Assembly: GCF_037975245.1 (NCBI RefSeq)
Contig: NC_092576.1
Location: 3,543,001 to 3,607,000 of the forward strand
Source: Apostichopus japonicus
Taxonomy: Eukaryota; Echinodermata; Holothuroidea; Aspidochirotida; Stichopodidae
Length of the DNA stretch: 64,000 bases
Direction: 5' to 3'
A model generated the notes under the pieces. The model did no database searches. It saw only the letters and a list, made by a program, of their open reading frames with translations, and was not told the origin of the DNA. Shown here in pieces: positions 1 through 12,600 of this stretch (within the stretch, counting starts at the first letter, position 1; each line of letters opens with the position of its first letter). The position numbers and the translations under genes are program-made.

Positions 1-175
1 ATATCTTAGGTCTATGTTAACATTTAAATTTATAGTTATTGCACTGTTACCTGAATATAAGAAGTTAGGTCTATGTTAACATGTAAATTTCTAGTTATTG
101 CACTGTTATTAATAGTTTATAATGAAACTCTATGTAAACATTTTAAATTTATAGTTAACTATTCAGAACATTCTT
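1..175. repeat. Short AT-rich tandem repeat, about 2.5 copies
   Basis: A unit of roughly 60 bp containing CTATGTTAAC followed by AAATTTATAGTTATTGCACTG recurs from the window edge. It lies in an intron of the ZIP gene. Confidence 0.5.
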
Positions 176-261
176 GAAATCATGATTGGACATAAACGAC
201 TTAGTACAATCATGTCTTCTATTTCTCTACTAATCTGTATATTCCTCGATTTATCTATAAG

Positions 262-3200
262 GTATTTGGGTTACATAGTCATGAAGGAGAAACTCACAGT
301 CACTCTGATAGCGATGGAAATCATCAATACCTCTGGAAGTCTGTAATGGTTCTTGTTGCTATATACATATTCTACTTAATGGAAGTCGTTGCAGTTTACC
401 TTAAGAAAGATGGGGTAAGATACACCATTTTTAAGTAAACACTTAGCCACCATACCACCCCAAAAAAAAAAAAATCTTCAGTTTTGTGATTAATTTCTTC
501 TAAATATGACAATCTGTTTCAATGTAAACTTATTGGGACGAAACATGATAGCAAAAGCAATGGACGAGTCCCTCGGTAAACAATTTCTCTGACAGTCATT
601 CTATCATCCAATTTCCTCATTTCCAGGATTCATTTTGTTTCCTTCATCTTACTTCTGTTCATTCATTTAATCTTTCACATGATGTATAAACTTCATATCT
701 TGACGTTAAAACTAAATTGCCTAATTTCTGAGGAATCTCTTTTCCTTGATCTGTTGTGTTTGACAGCATTCAAGAGCAGGTGTTCAATATCAGTCAGCCA
801 ATCAAAAAGACGATAATTCGTTTCCACTAGAGGTAAGAACATTTGCTTTCGACAGTGTGCAAGTTAACTGTGTTGTCCAGCTGTGGCTTAGATTGTACCT
901 GCATGGTATTAGAGTCGCACAACAATATGTTTCCACGACCTACCTGTACATTTTGATTCACCTTTACTTTGCAGCTTAGTTATTTCTACATCATTCGTTT
1001 CTTATACGTGTTTGATCTGATTACCTACTCGTATATGTGAAGACTATAAGGTAAATAGTACGATTGATGTTGAAAGCCTTTGGACTAAGGAGATGGGACT
1101 CTCTGTGCATGTGTTATTCTGAGATACGTTTATGGCAAGCCAAATACACAATAATTACATATATCAGTTGTTTCGGTCAAAACATTTAGATTATCGACCG
1201 ATAATCATGGAATATCAACCAATAATCAAGTTTTTTCAAACGAAATTCCAGATTATCAGTCAAATATCCAGATCTTTCGGTGAAAAACTTGGATTAACAT
1301 ACTAGAATCCACTTCATGTTTTCAACCTATGATCCAGGTTTATATACCGATAATCCAGTTTTATCAGTCAAAACTCCAACTTTATCAACCGATAAAACAT
1401 TTTTTATCAAAATAGGCTACTAGCGCGAAATAAACAAGCTACTAAATTTTCGAAAATTCGGAACACCCGAGTTTGCCCAACTTTAGCAACAATACTAATG
1501 TGCAACCAAAATGGTAGATTCGATAAGCAGATATCATTACTTTACTAGTTCGTATGATAAATCTGGATTATCAGTCAATATAACTGGTTTATTCGGTCGG
1601 TATTCCTGGTTGTTCGACCGATAAACTTAGATATATCTAGCTATTGGGCATTTGGCTTACCATATACGTTTATAATATTAAAAAGGTTTCTCATTCCATA
1701 TGACTGAATCATTTAAATTTTAAATAAAAAATAATGTGTTTAAATAGCGAAATAATATTGGACAAGCAACGTTCTGACATTGATTGTATTCTCAATAACG
1801 CTAAAGAAAAGATTGTATTTGTTTAAACGACCAAGTCTTTGAGAAGTTATTTGTTTGTTACAAATCTGAATCCGGTAAGCAAAACTTGATTTCAACATAA
1901 ACTAGTACGTAATTGTATAACATTCCTTTCTAAGATAACGTTATAGGATAAAAGTATTTTGTTTCCATTATAATTATATCTACTCTTTTCCATATTCACT
2001 TGCCAGGCAGGCGAAACGAAATTACCTGAAGATGAACAGAACGTTACAGAGTCTAAGTACAAAGTACTAAGTGAGTTTAATATCTAAAAGGAATAAGATA
2101 TTGAAAATCCAGCAAAATTTCCATTCTTGCCGATTTGTGGTTTGTATTGGATGTTCTCTGTGAGATTCACAGCCGAAGTGCAAGGGATTGGTTGGTAGAA
2201 TTTGAGGCAGAAGCAGAATATTAATTGCACCAAATATTACGGCATTGGTTGATAACGTTACAGTCAAAAGCAGGATTTAGTTGCACCAAATAGCAGGGAC
2301 TGGTTAATAAAGTTAGAGGTAGAAGCATAATTTCTAGTGACAAGGATAATTGATATCCTATTTTCATTTCTGTACATAATGGTTTCGTTATGGTTTACAC
2401 AACTGTTACTCTGGCAGGGCAGTATACCTCCTCTTATGTTTTAATACTTACTACAGTCCACTCTCTTACGTGTATCCATTCAACATATTAAGCATTCTAA
2501 ATTGATCTAGTCCTACACATATTTGCAACGATTCTTCGCTATTTTCCAAGAGTTAACAATCTGAAGCTTTCCTATCCCATATAAGTTATGATCAGCACTT
2601 ATAATGTCTACCCTCGCAGAGTACGGCACCCTCCCTTTGATGATTATAGTGAGTGGCTGTTTTCATAACTTTGCTGACGGGCTTGCAATTGGAGCTACGT
2701 TCTCTATTAGTCTTGGCAGAGGGTTCTCCACTGGCATTGCTATTGTCTTCCACGAGCTTTCGCATGAAATCGGTAAGCATTTAGTCTTATTTTTGTTATC
2801 ATATTTTGGTAGAAATTATGCGAAAGGCAACCTTCCATGTTGTAGCCAGTGCAACATACCTTCCATGCCGTAACCTAGGCAACGTAAATTTAATGCTGTA
2901 GCGTGTAACGTACCTTCAATGTTGTAGTGGGAAGCATACCTTCCATGCTATAGTCTGGGCAGCATGTCGTCTATTCTTTAGCCTACGTATAGCTTACCTT
3001 CAATATCGTACATTGTGCAGCGTACTAAGCATGATGTAGCCTGTACAACGTACCTTCCATGCTATATTCTGTGCTACGTACCTTCCATGCTATAGTATGG
3101 GCATCCTACCATCTAAACAGTAGCCTGCGTAGCTTACCTTCAATGTCGTAGCCTATGCAGAGTACATTCCATGCTATAATCTTTGCAACGTACCTTCCAT

Positions 3201-6123
3201 GCTAGTATGGACATCCTACCGTCTAAACTATAACCTGGGTAGCTAACCTTCCATGTCATAGCTCGTACAGCGTACTTAGCATACTGTAGCCTGTACAACG
3301 TACCTTCCATGCTATACTCTGTGCAACGTATACCTTCCTTGCTATAGTATGGGCCTCCTACCGTCTTAACTATAACATGGGTACTTGGGTAGCTTACCTT
3401 TAATATCGTAGCCTGGGCATGCTAATCTACCAAGGACAAAAAACTCATATGTATAAAGTCCATGTCCAATCTCCACGAGTTGCTGTTGTACAATACATTA
3501 ATAATCGACAGGGACCATCCAGTAAAGTTGATTGATAACGATGATGAAGTCACCACTTAACAAAACATACATTAGCCGTCACAATTCTAAGCCTCAGAAT
3601 TGCTCATTTTGGACCAATTACAATGTCAGGATGGTTTGGGTGTTGTTTAATACTGTTTCCCTGAATACAAATTATAAAAAGCGTATTTTGTGCTTCTTTG
3701 TATCTAATCAGGTGATTTAGCGATTTTGCTGAAATCCGGTATGCCAATGAAGTGGGCGCTTATCTTCAACGTTTTATCTGGTGTAACGAGTTTCTTTGGT
3801 TTATACATCGGTTTGGTAGTGGGCACCACGGAGGAGGCACAACAATGGATACTTGCTATCACAGCTGGTATGTTCTTGTACATCGGTCTGGTGGACATGG
3901 TGAGTAACGCTTACGTAGCCGGTACAGTTTTGCGAATCTCTAGCCTAGAAGCATTATTGTTTAACTGCATGGGAATACTATTAGTACCTTTATAACATCT
4001 AATTATACCACATATTATGTCGAGTCGTCTGAAAGTATATCACTGACAGGTCATGACCCTTACATAGTTAAAAACGCACTTTGCAGAGTAATCATATATG
4101 CTTTAAGGTGTGACCTGGATCAATAGCTTTATATCAAGCTCTGTGGTTCTCAATGCAAGAACTGATAAGTTAACTACTCATCGTACTGTAAATGTTGACC
4201 TCTTGACCTATTCCACTGATGATTGCTGTGTGGTTTGTTAATACAGGAACTGATAAGTTAACTACTCATCGTACTGTAAATGTTGACCTCTTGACCTCTT
4301 CCACTGATGATTGCTGTGTGGTTTGTTAATACAGGAACTGATTAGATAACTACTAACCGTATTGTAGATGTTGACCTCTTGACCTATACCATTGATGATT
4401 GCTGTGTTGTTTGTTAATACAGGAACTGATAAGTTAACTACTCACCGTACTGTACATGTTGAAATCTTGACCTCTTCCTCTGATGATAGTGTTGACCTTT
4501 TTAACTGATGATAGTTCTGTGGCTCAGTGATGCAGGAACTGATAAGTTAACAACTAACCGTAGTGTAGATGTTGACCTCATACCAGTTGTGGACTGGCCA
4601 CACGAGGATTCGGGCAATGCCCGGTGGGCCCGATAGGCCGGTGGGCTGGGAGCCTTGTAAAATTTACAGCCCATTTTCACAGTTGTTAATAGAATAAAGA
4701 CGGGCTGTGTAGAAATATATTTTTAACTGTGGGAATCAGTCATGTAAGACTGTCCTCGATCTCTGCTGCTACAAGGTGCTCCTCAAGTTGAACCTTTTCA
4801 CCGATGCTTACAAGAGCATTTGGGCTTGCTTACAAGCTGCTGGTAACGCTACCTGTTTAACAAGTGGCATGTGAACGTTCTTTCTCTGCCTTGAAGAGAA
4901 TAAAACACCGTTTGAGAAGTACAATGACACAAGAACATCTTGAGAAGTTCATGTTGATGTCACTGGAAAAAAAGGATCTTGGCCAAACTTGACACTAAAA
5001 ATATCATTGATGGTGTGGCTGCCAGTAGCAGCGAACTGCGTAGGCTCCTACTCTCGTAGACATGACATTGCTCGTGGTATTGAACATATATGATTCAGTG
5101 GATTTTATTTAGATTTTTTTCAATTTTTCAAGCATATTGTCACAAAATGCTTGAAAAACTAATTCAAATCCAGTCTAAAACATATATTTTTGCCTATTTT
5201 TGTTTACGTTTCAACTTTCCTCAGTTAACCAAGTGTTGCTTCTGGAAAATATTTTTTGATCTTTAATGAAGGATTATTGTAACCTACAAAATTGAGAAAT
5301 ATAGCACCATTTTGCATCTAGGCATTCTTTAACTTCAACAATCTTCCCTTAGACCCCTCCCCCATGACGGCGATCACTATGTAAGTACCATATCAATAAA
5401 TAATGGCCCGGTCTAGGAGAAAAATGCCCGGGCCGGTTTGAAGACCCAGTCCGCCCCTGCCTCTCGCAATGATGATGTTTTCTCGGCTGATTTACTAGAC
5501 CAAGAAAGAAAGCTAACATTCCCCTCTTTATATTTAAAACTACCGCCTCAAGTTCGTTAACGTCATCCGACTGGACTGTTGCACACTGAGAACATGTGGA
5601 CGTATTAAATATGACCGGTTTCTATATACCTACGTACAATCAATTTAAATATGCACAATCGACCAAACTTCCCAACTCACTTTTCTTCCTCTGGTTTTCC
5701 CAACTTCTTCCATGCAACATATCGTTCAAAGAATATAAAGATCTAAATATTTTCGCATTGAAATAGTGATATTTAAACAACTTTCTTTATCAATAAGCAA
5801 TACCGTAATAACTTTTTTTTTAAAGTTTTTTAATAATGCTTACAATTAAAGCAAATCCTGTACTCGGGGCGCAGTTGAAGATGAGCAAGAGGCCGAGTGA
5901 AGAAAAGAAGACAATAATAGTGATTAATGCCACGAGTTTACTCATGAACATAATTTATATTTGCGTTTCGTTTATGTTTTTGTAGATGCCGACCATTATA
6001 GATCTCAGGAACACCAGCCAACCACGACTGACTTTCATCCTACAGAACGTAGCGTTTATTGTTGGCGCCCTCATTATCATACTGGTCGGCGAACTCGAAC
6101 ACAAAATCAACGTGAATCTGTAA
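262..6123 (+). CDS. LIV-1 subfamily ZIP zinc transporter (SLC39A6/10/4/12-like), 3' part
   Basis: Divalent-metal (zinc) importer of the ZIP/SLC39 family, a multi-pass membrane protein. Six exons, all with GT-AG borders and matching phases, can be read: 262-414, 767-832, 2007-2070, 2620-2772, 3712-3899 and 5986-6123 (TAA 6121-6123), giving 253 codons. Upstream exons lie outside the window. The first exon carries a His-rich loop (HSHEGETHSHSDSDGNH) followed by a membrane helix. Exon 4 carries both metal-binding signatures: HNFADG in TM4 and HELSHEIG in TM5 (usual form HELPHE). Exon 5 gives TM6-7, and the last exon gives TM8 and an end reading GELEHKINVNL, which recalls the FEHKI end of ZIP6/ZIP10. 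The Pro of the TM5 motif is Ser, and the Asp before HNF in the usual GDxxHN is lost (SGCFHNF). The subfamily is secure; the exact orthologue is not. Confidence 0.92.
1180..1640. repeat. Degenerate short-motif repeat (GATTATCGGTC-like)
   Basis: Many imperfect copies, in both orientations, of a motif such as CCGATAATC / GATTATCAGTC fill this stretch of ZIP intron. No regular period is visible. Confidence 0.4.
2160..2335. repeat. Tandem repeat, about 57 bp, three copies
   Basis: Copies share the words TTGCACCAAAT, GGGA(C/T)TGGTT and GGTAGAAGCA. The repeat sits in the ZIP intron after exon 3. Confidence 0.5.
2830..3430. repeat. Minisatellite in ZIP intron (GTACCTTCCATGCTATAG family)
   Basis: At least fifteen imperfect copies of a unit with the words CAACGTACCTTCCATGC and TATAGTCTGGGCA, at variable spacing of about 28-45 bp. 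It begins just after the donor of exon 4. Confidence 0.7.
4150..4560. repeat. Tandem repeat, period about 88 bp, about five copies
   Basis: The word AACTGATAAGTTAACTACTC recurs at about 4160, 4248 and onward, with TGTTGACCTCTTGACC and GATTGCTGTGTGGTTTGTTA between copies. It lies in the last ZIP intron and directly precedes the hAT remnant. Confidence 0.7.
4584..5459 (+). mobile_element. hAT transposon remnant with transposase dimerisation segment
   Basis: The element starts CAGTTGTGGACTGG. Its other end, read in reverse complement, is CAGGGGCGGACTGG, so the ends form a hAT-type terminal inverted repeat. The flanking 8-mers are CCTCATAC (4576-4583) and CCTCTCGC (5460-5467), five of eight matching, which fits an aged target duplication. 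Inside, 4867-4980 translates to a hAT C-terminal dimerisation segment beginning ACERSFSALKRIKHRL. The rest of the transposase is absent, so this is an internally deleted, inactive copy in the last intron of the ZIP gene. Confidence 0.75.
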
Positions 6124-6631
6124 TAGTGAGGTCAAGGCGAGGTCAAATTGAAGAAGCACTTCATTAAAAGAGTATTCGTTTCTTGGCTAGGTTGATTGCA
6201 CATTTTATTTGCTTTTCTGTTACGTAGGTCTCACATTAAAGACAACACTTAAACTGCAGTCAATATGTATAAAGTATAGTATTGTCTGGTACTAAAAATC
6301 TTACGATTTCGACAAGTGAAAGGAATATGATCTATTGCTTAATAGGAAATATTAGATTGCAGAAAAACTTCATATCTGTCGTCATGTAAATGGTGTTCTA
6401 AGTTGCCATACCTTTATGCTTAATTGCGGTATTTTGTATAGTTTGGTGCGAAGGTTTGTTACTTAAAGTACCCCCTCTCCCCCCCCCCCCAGAGGTTGTG
6501 ATTAGTTACCAATAGTCGGGGACTTAGAAGTAAAGTCGTGTGAGTGAGCCTTGGTCTCGAACAAGACTGTAAACCTTCAACTTGTAATTTTAATTACGCT
6601 AAATCAAAGTATCATCAAGAATGCTTATGGT

Positions 6632-7286
6632 CAAGGGCGGCGGAAGCACTTTTAATCTGGGGGGGGGGGCACCGACATCAAAGGGCACTTTGCAGAAATT
6701 CGATTGGACTGATGCAGCCTTATATTTAGTACCGTTTATAATTACTCTTATGGTATTATCTTATTTGCGTATACGCATCACTCCACCAATGCCCTCACTC
6801 AAGGAAAATATGCATACTAGCACTGCAATATCCAATGTGCAAATTGGGAAACAACGAACAAGTTTTCTTTTGAGACAAAATGAGGTGAAATCATGCTAGT
6901 TGCTAATGTAGGAATCTTCCGAATTAAGAGTTTATTTCTTTAAATATCTTAACAAATTTTTTTCATTCGAAATAGCTTTGAGTTTGACCCACAGAAATTC
7001 ATTAAAAGTCAGGGGCGTAGCCAGGATTTGCAAAGTTGTATGCACGACTATCTGAGCGGAGCGCCACCATCGGTTGGCGCGGAGCGTACAAGCAATTTTT
7101 TGGGTTTTACAAACCCCTCAGATGGCTGGAAACGGCCATTCCCGAGTGTTCATTCTGGTTCCCTGGCCTCTTGCTAACTTGAGACACCTCAATTTTTACG
7201 TAGAAAAAGGGCACATTTTTAACCTGAGGAAAAGTGGGGGGGGGGGGGCACGTGCCCCCTGTGCCCCCCCGGTTCCACCGCCCTTG
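6632..7286. mobile_element. Non-autonomous hAT-type element (MITE), 655 bp, with exact target duplication
   Basis: The left end is CAAGGGCGGCGGAAGC and the right end in reverse complement is CAAGGGCGGTGGAACC. Both flanks carry CTTATGGT (6624-6631 and 7287-7294), a perfect 8-bp target-site duplication typical of hAT elements. It contains long G and C runs beside each end and, from 7011, a second TIR-like start (CAGGGGCGTAGCCAGG), so another element may be nested in it. A segment near 7058-7090 recurs inverted at about 60060-60097. No transposase is encoded. Confidence 0.8.
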
Positions 7287-7917
7287 CTTATGGTTCATTT
7301 TTTTCCTCCTCGACTTACAAATTTTACTCACGTATTTCATCACATGTATTCTGTATTGGATGTATTACAGTATGTAAAACGTACGTACACTCTGCACATT
7401 GCGAGGACACATTTGCTTTTAAATATTTATCATGGCTTCAATCAAACATTAACAGAATAGAATTCGCCCTTTGTATCTATTCTGTTTATTAAGTATTTGG
7501 TGTTTTTTTTCTTAAATAACCGTCAATATAATATAGTTATTACATGTGCCCATATGCTTCATCATTTAACTCATTTATTTCTTAAATATAGAGGGCGTAT
7601 AGCCGGATTTTCTTTAGAGGATAACTGAGACTGACACATGCACACACATACACAGACACACACAAAAAACACTGCCGGCTCCATATTGTCTGTTTTTTTG
7701 CTGCAGATAAGCAGTTTTATCTAGCATAAACATTCTCTCTTGTTAAATTTCTGATCCGTTCTCAATCGTGACGAAGGTCAGAAAGTTGTACCACTTTCAC
7801 TGGGCTTACAGAGTGAACTGCTACAGAGAATAAATCCAATCATTATAAGTGAGTAAGTCGCAGTTATTGTTGATCTGTTAATCTGGTTTGAAATATTTCT
7901 GTGCTGTTCATTGTGGC

Positions 7918-7971
<54 letters not shown>

Positions 7972-8019
7972 AAGCGCTTTGAGGCCTTTGCATAAAGCGC
8001 TATATAAATATTTGCTTAT

Positions 8020-8114
<95 letters not shown>
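7918..8114. repeat. TA microsatellite pair around a LINE tail
   Basis: Two long (TA)n tracts, about 7918-7971 and 8026-8114, flank 7972-8025. The non-repetitive centre is AAGCGCTTTGAGGCCTTTGC followed by ATAAAGCGCTATATAAAT and TTGCTTATTATTA. This is the same sequence as the 3' terminus of the L2-like retrotransposon ending near 47295. Confidence 0.9.
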
Positions 8115-8117
<3 letters not shown>

Positions 8118-8599
8118 GATGGTTATCGACTCGTATGCTACTTCTACTCATTTAGACATTATTTCCTCATGACGCTGTTGTGGCGACATACACAATATCA
8201 CGCAAGGTTGAAGACTTAATCAAGTCTACATACTTTTAATGTTTATCTTTATTTCTTTCAACTCTTTCTTTCTGTAATGGAGGTGGGTTTGGCAAAATAA
8301 ATTTGAGCCTGAATTAAGTTAACCTTTCAACGTGTCTTAATTTTTGATTTCATTGGTTTCAGTATCAACAATGTTAACACTCTATTACTTGAAGTTGTGA
8401 AACTTTAATCAAAGGATCCTGGTTGCGCTTTGATATCACATATTAAGTTGCTCTATTATATCACATATTTAGTTGCTCTTTGATATCACAAATTTAGTTG
8501 CTCTATTTTATCACATATTTACATTGTCACACTGGAATGTCACACTAGAATGTCTCACAAATGTCACGCTAGAATAACTCCCAAGATGAGCAATATAAA

Positions 8600-9110
8600 T
8601 AGTATGGAGGAGCGATGTGAAGTATTGAACTGCACTTGCAAAATTCCAAAGCGATTTAAAGTGATATGAGGTATTCAGTAGCATTTGCATAACTTTTAAG
8701 ATATGTAAAGCGACATTAGGTATTCAGTAGCATTTGCATAACTTTCAAGATATGTAAAGATATATGAGGTATTCTATAGCAATTAATTAGTTCCAAAGAT
8801 ATTTAAAGCGGTATGAGATATTCAATAGAATTTGAATAATTCCAAAGCTATGCGAAGCGATATGAGGCTTGCAGTAGCATTTGCATGAATTTCAATATAT
8901 GTTAAGCGTTATGAGGTATTCAATAGCATTTGAATATTTCCAAAGCTATGCGAAGCGATATGAGATATTCCATATCATTGGAATAATCCAAACTCTGTTT
9001 AAAGCGATATGAGGTATTCCCTAGTATTATGATAATGCCCAATATAGCCTATATAAAGCGTTGTAGAGTTATGTATTACATATGCATAATTCCTAAGATA
9101 CTTAAGGCAC
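8600..9110. repeat. Satellite-like tandem repeat, period about 60 bp
   Basis: About eight imperfect copies of AAGCGATATGAGGTATTCA, then GTAGCATTTGCATAA and TTCCAAAGATATGT. It is preceded at 8430-8525 by a shorter repeat with TTGCTCTATTATATCACATA. It lies just upstream of Ig gene 1. Confidence 0.7.
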
Positions 9111-9374
9111 GTGTTTTCTAACCCCAAATTGAAGACATTATTATCTGGCAGTCTTGTTTATTAATAAAGAGTGTCCCGATAATTGATTCCGAGCAGAGCC
9201 GTTAAGTGCACCCATATTACGAAACGGGAGTAGCAGGACCACCCATGCATGCATCTGCCCTCCATACATTCATATCACTAATGTATACATACACGTCTCT
9301 ATGTCGAATAAATTGTATTTTATCTACAGGGGAGCTAAGTTTTACACCTATTCCGATCCTCTACGTCATCAGAA

Positions 9375-9602
9375 ATGCGACTGTTAGTACTGATAACAGT
9401 GATCTTCTCTGCCACAGTTAGAGGTACGAATCTAATATCGTTATACAAAATCTTTGGCAGTTTTCACATCACGTCATGAAATTTAGCTTTATTATATGGA
9501 CTAGGTCTATTCTTAATGCTTTCATTACATTGAGTGCAGTATGTTACTTATATTCAAAACAACTGAGTGTCATATTAAGAGACTTTGAGCGAGTAGGCCT
9601 AT

Positions 9603-9672
<70 letters not shown>

Positions 9673-12600
9673 TCACATTACTTTTATTAAGCAATGCCCC
9701 TCTATGTTCAACGTATGAAGTCTGAATACAAAATCAATTATCTTTCATTGAAATAACATTATAGTTTAGCATACTATTTCTAACGAATCAAACTATAATA
9801 CAAATACAAATGGCATAGTGTACTGAGTCAAGGCATAATAACTAATACAGTGAAAATTAGACATCGTATATATTCCATAAATCCGACAGCTGTAACAACA
9901 CGATTTGTAAACAAACCCAAGTACACTTCTGAAAGTATATTTTATTAGATGGTAACACGTAACACGCAAAAGTTAGAACAGCCTTAAAACGTACGTACAT
10001 AATTATACACTACAGCAATAGTATTAAAATGTTAAGCAAATATCGAACTTGCTAACATATTAACATATAATAACAGACGGCGTGTGAAGTAAATGGAGGC
10101 AGGGGTTGAAAACACGTAAACAGCTTGAAATACACGTAAATAGCTTGAAATACACGTAAACAGCTTGAAATACATGTAAAAAGATTGAAATATAGTACAC
10201 ATACACAGCCTTAAATACACGTTAATAGCCTGAAATACACGTAAACAGCTTAAATACACGTTAATAGCCTGAAATACACGTAAACAGCTTGAAATACATG
10301 GAAGTATTGTGTCCCTTGACTTAGATTTTGGAACAGCGTTAGGTATAACAACAGCAAACCTCTTAGTGGATATTAGTTTTCCTACCTTCATTGAAGCCAC
10401 TCAGCTTTCTCAGGTCGCAGCCAAACATCAACGAAGGACCGGATAGAGGTGGCAATGGGTGTAGGGTAGGAGTAAGTAACCCGTAATTGGTTGACAGTCA
10501 GCGGGAATCAGAAGACAGTTATCTGAAAAACAGTTTAAAATGAAGAAAACATGGCTGGCATTTGCTGCATATAGTCTACTTTACCAATGTCATCAGCAAA
10601 ACAAACACTAATTTGACATACATGCTTTTCAGCATAGACACTCATAATAAATACGCACAATATAGAACAACAACCTTGACAACATCAGAGACATTCTTTC
10701 ATAATGACATGAAACTACTTATTGAGACAGAGAGCACACGCTGTATGTACAAATTTTAAGTGAAGAGTTAAGTTTCATCGCTGATATTCCTTAATGTAAC
10801 AGATTCATGGTCAGGTTGTACAAGTCCTCAACATGCAACCATCGGAAAAAGTTGGGAAATGATGTGTAGACTGAAAGATGACTGGATGGATGTAGCCTAC
10901 TACCGCGGTCCAGCAAGTGACGGAGATATGGTAATAAATTCCCACAAAGGTAACATCATGCATACTCGAATTTTATTTCTGAGATTTCTGAGAATTCTCT
11001 ATTCTATTCATAATACCATTTTCTTACTTTTCTCATCTTACTGTTATTTCCGCCAATTATCCATTTTTTGAAAGAGTAATCCTCTTTTCGTATAAATTAA
11101 CATCCTCAAAATGACATGAACATTCATCAAACTGCAACCTGTACGGGAGCTCTACTATTGTGTATTACCTCTTCACAATCGTTTCACTTCCGTACACAAA
11201 TACAACACTATAGATTCTGCCACTCTCTCAGCTTTCCTGTAATTGTTTGAATTCTTCTGAGCATTGTTATGTATCTGTTTCAAATGTTCTAAGATCTGAA
11301 ACACTTAGAGTGACTGTCTCAAGTATGTACATACCATTGCTAACTTCAAAACTTGTTACGGGGCCCCTTTGTTCCTCGAAGCTATCAGATTCGATTGTAG
11401 GAATTGTAGATTTTGTCTCGTGTTGTGGCGCCTTCTTACGTTGCTCGCGTATGGATATAACAGTTAAGTTCGCATGTTCAAGTTACCTTAGCAAACGCTC
11501 AGTATAAACGTATTCGCACACTTGGACGGCTACAACGCAGTTAACTTGACTATTTCATTAAGTGGTAATTTCATGATAAGCCTCCATTTTGTATGTATGT
11601 ATTTGTATGTATGTATTTTCCCTACTTACCTGTGCTTCAATACGCTATGATGGTTACTTTTGTGCAGTTTCGTTCATATAATGATTAACTGTTACGTAGT
11701 ACCGTTCAACCATGCTACAAATTGGTAATTTTGTTTTCCATAGAACTCAGTTTTTGTCAGCTTTGGGCCGACGGGACTTTCATGGTGAAGTTGGCCCTTC
11801 CCCCGTTTATTGATTGGAACGGTCCCAGAAATGAAAATGAACCGAATCTTTCTATACTTGAAGGAATCAAGCAACATCTGACTATCATTGCGCATTCATG
11901 ACATCGCGTTGTCGCTACTTTTTGTTAAGATAGTTTTGGTGGCAATATGAACTGTTACTGTTGTTACTCAAACCACATTTTTCGGAGTAATTCGTTCAAT
12001 GAGGCATTCCATTGTTAGACTTGTAAGGCGTGTAGTTGCACACTTGCAAGTTACGAAACTTGTTTGTCTTGTTAATCGTTTGTAGCAGTCTCCAGTTCTA
12101 CCTCTTTGTAATGCAATACCTATTACACTGTATGTTCTATTCTTTGTTATTCAATACCTATTACATTGCATGTTCTATTCTTTGTTATTCAATACCTATT
12201 ACATTGCATGTTCTATTCTTTGTAATTCAATACCTATTACACTGTATGTTCTATTCTTTGTTATTCAATAACTATTACATTGCATGTTCTATTCTTTGTA
12301 ATTCAATACCTATTACACTGTATGTTGTATTCTTTGTAATTCGATACCTATGACAATGCATGCTCTATTCTCTGTAATTTAATACCTATTACACTGTATG
12401 TTCTATTCTGTGTAATTCAATACCTACTACAATGTATTTTTCATTCTTTGTGTAGTATCTGTTCCCTTTCGAGGGGAATGGTGATACACACCCGACGATG
12501 ATCACACAGTCACAGTCCCGATGCAAGGGGACTGGGATTGAGAGCGGATCAGTCGTTCGGTAGTTTGGTTTTCGTGCCCAGGTTCTTTCCTGGGTGACTT

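Noticed and set aside
7864-8151. Long YIYIYI open frames on both strands
   Set aside because: They are translations of TA microsatellites, not proteins; the same holds at 9606, 24806, 48079, 51510, 52270 and 63573.
12036-12353. 105-codon frame with repeated hydrophobic words
   Set aside because: It is a translation of the 37-bp minisatellite in an Ig gene 1 intron.
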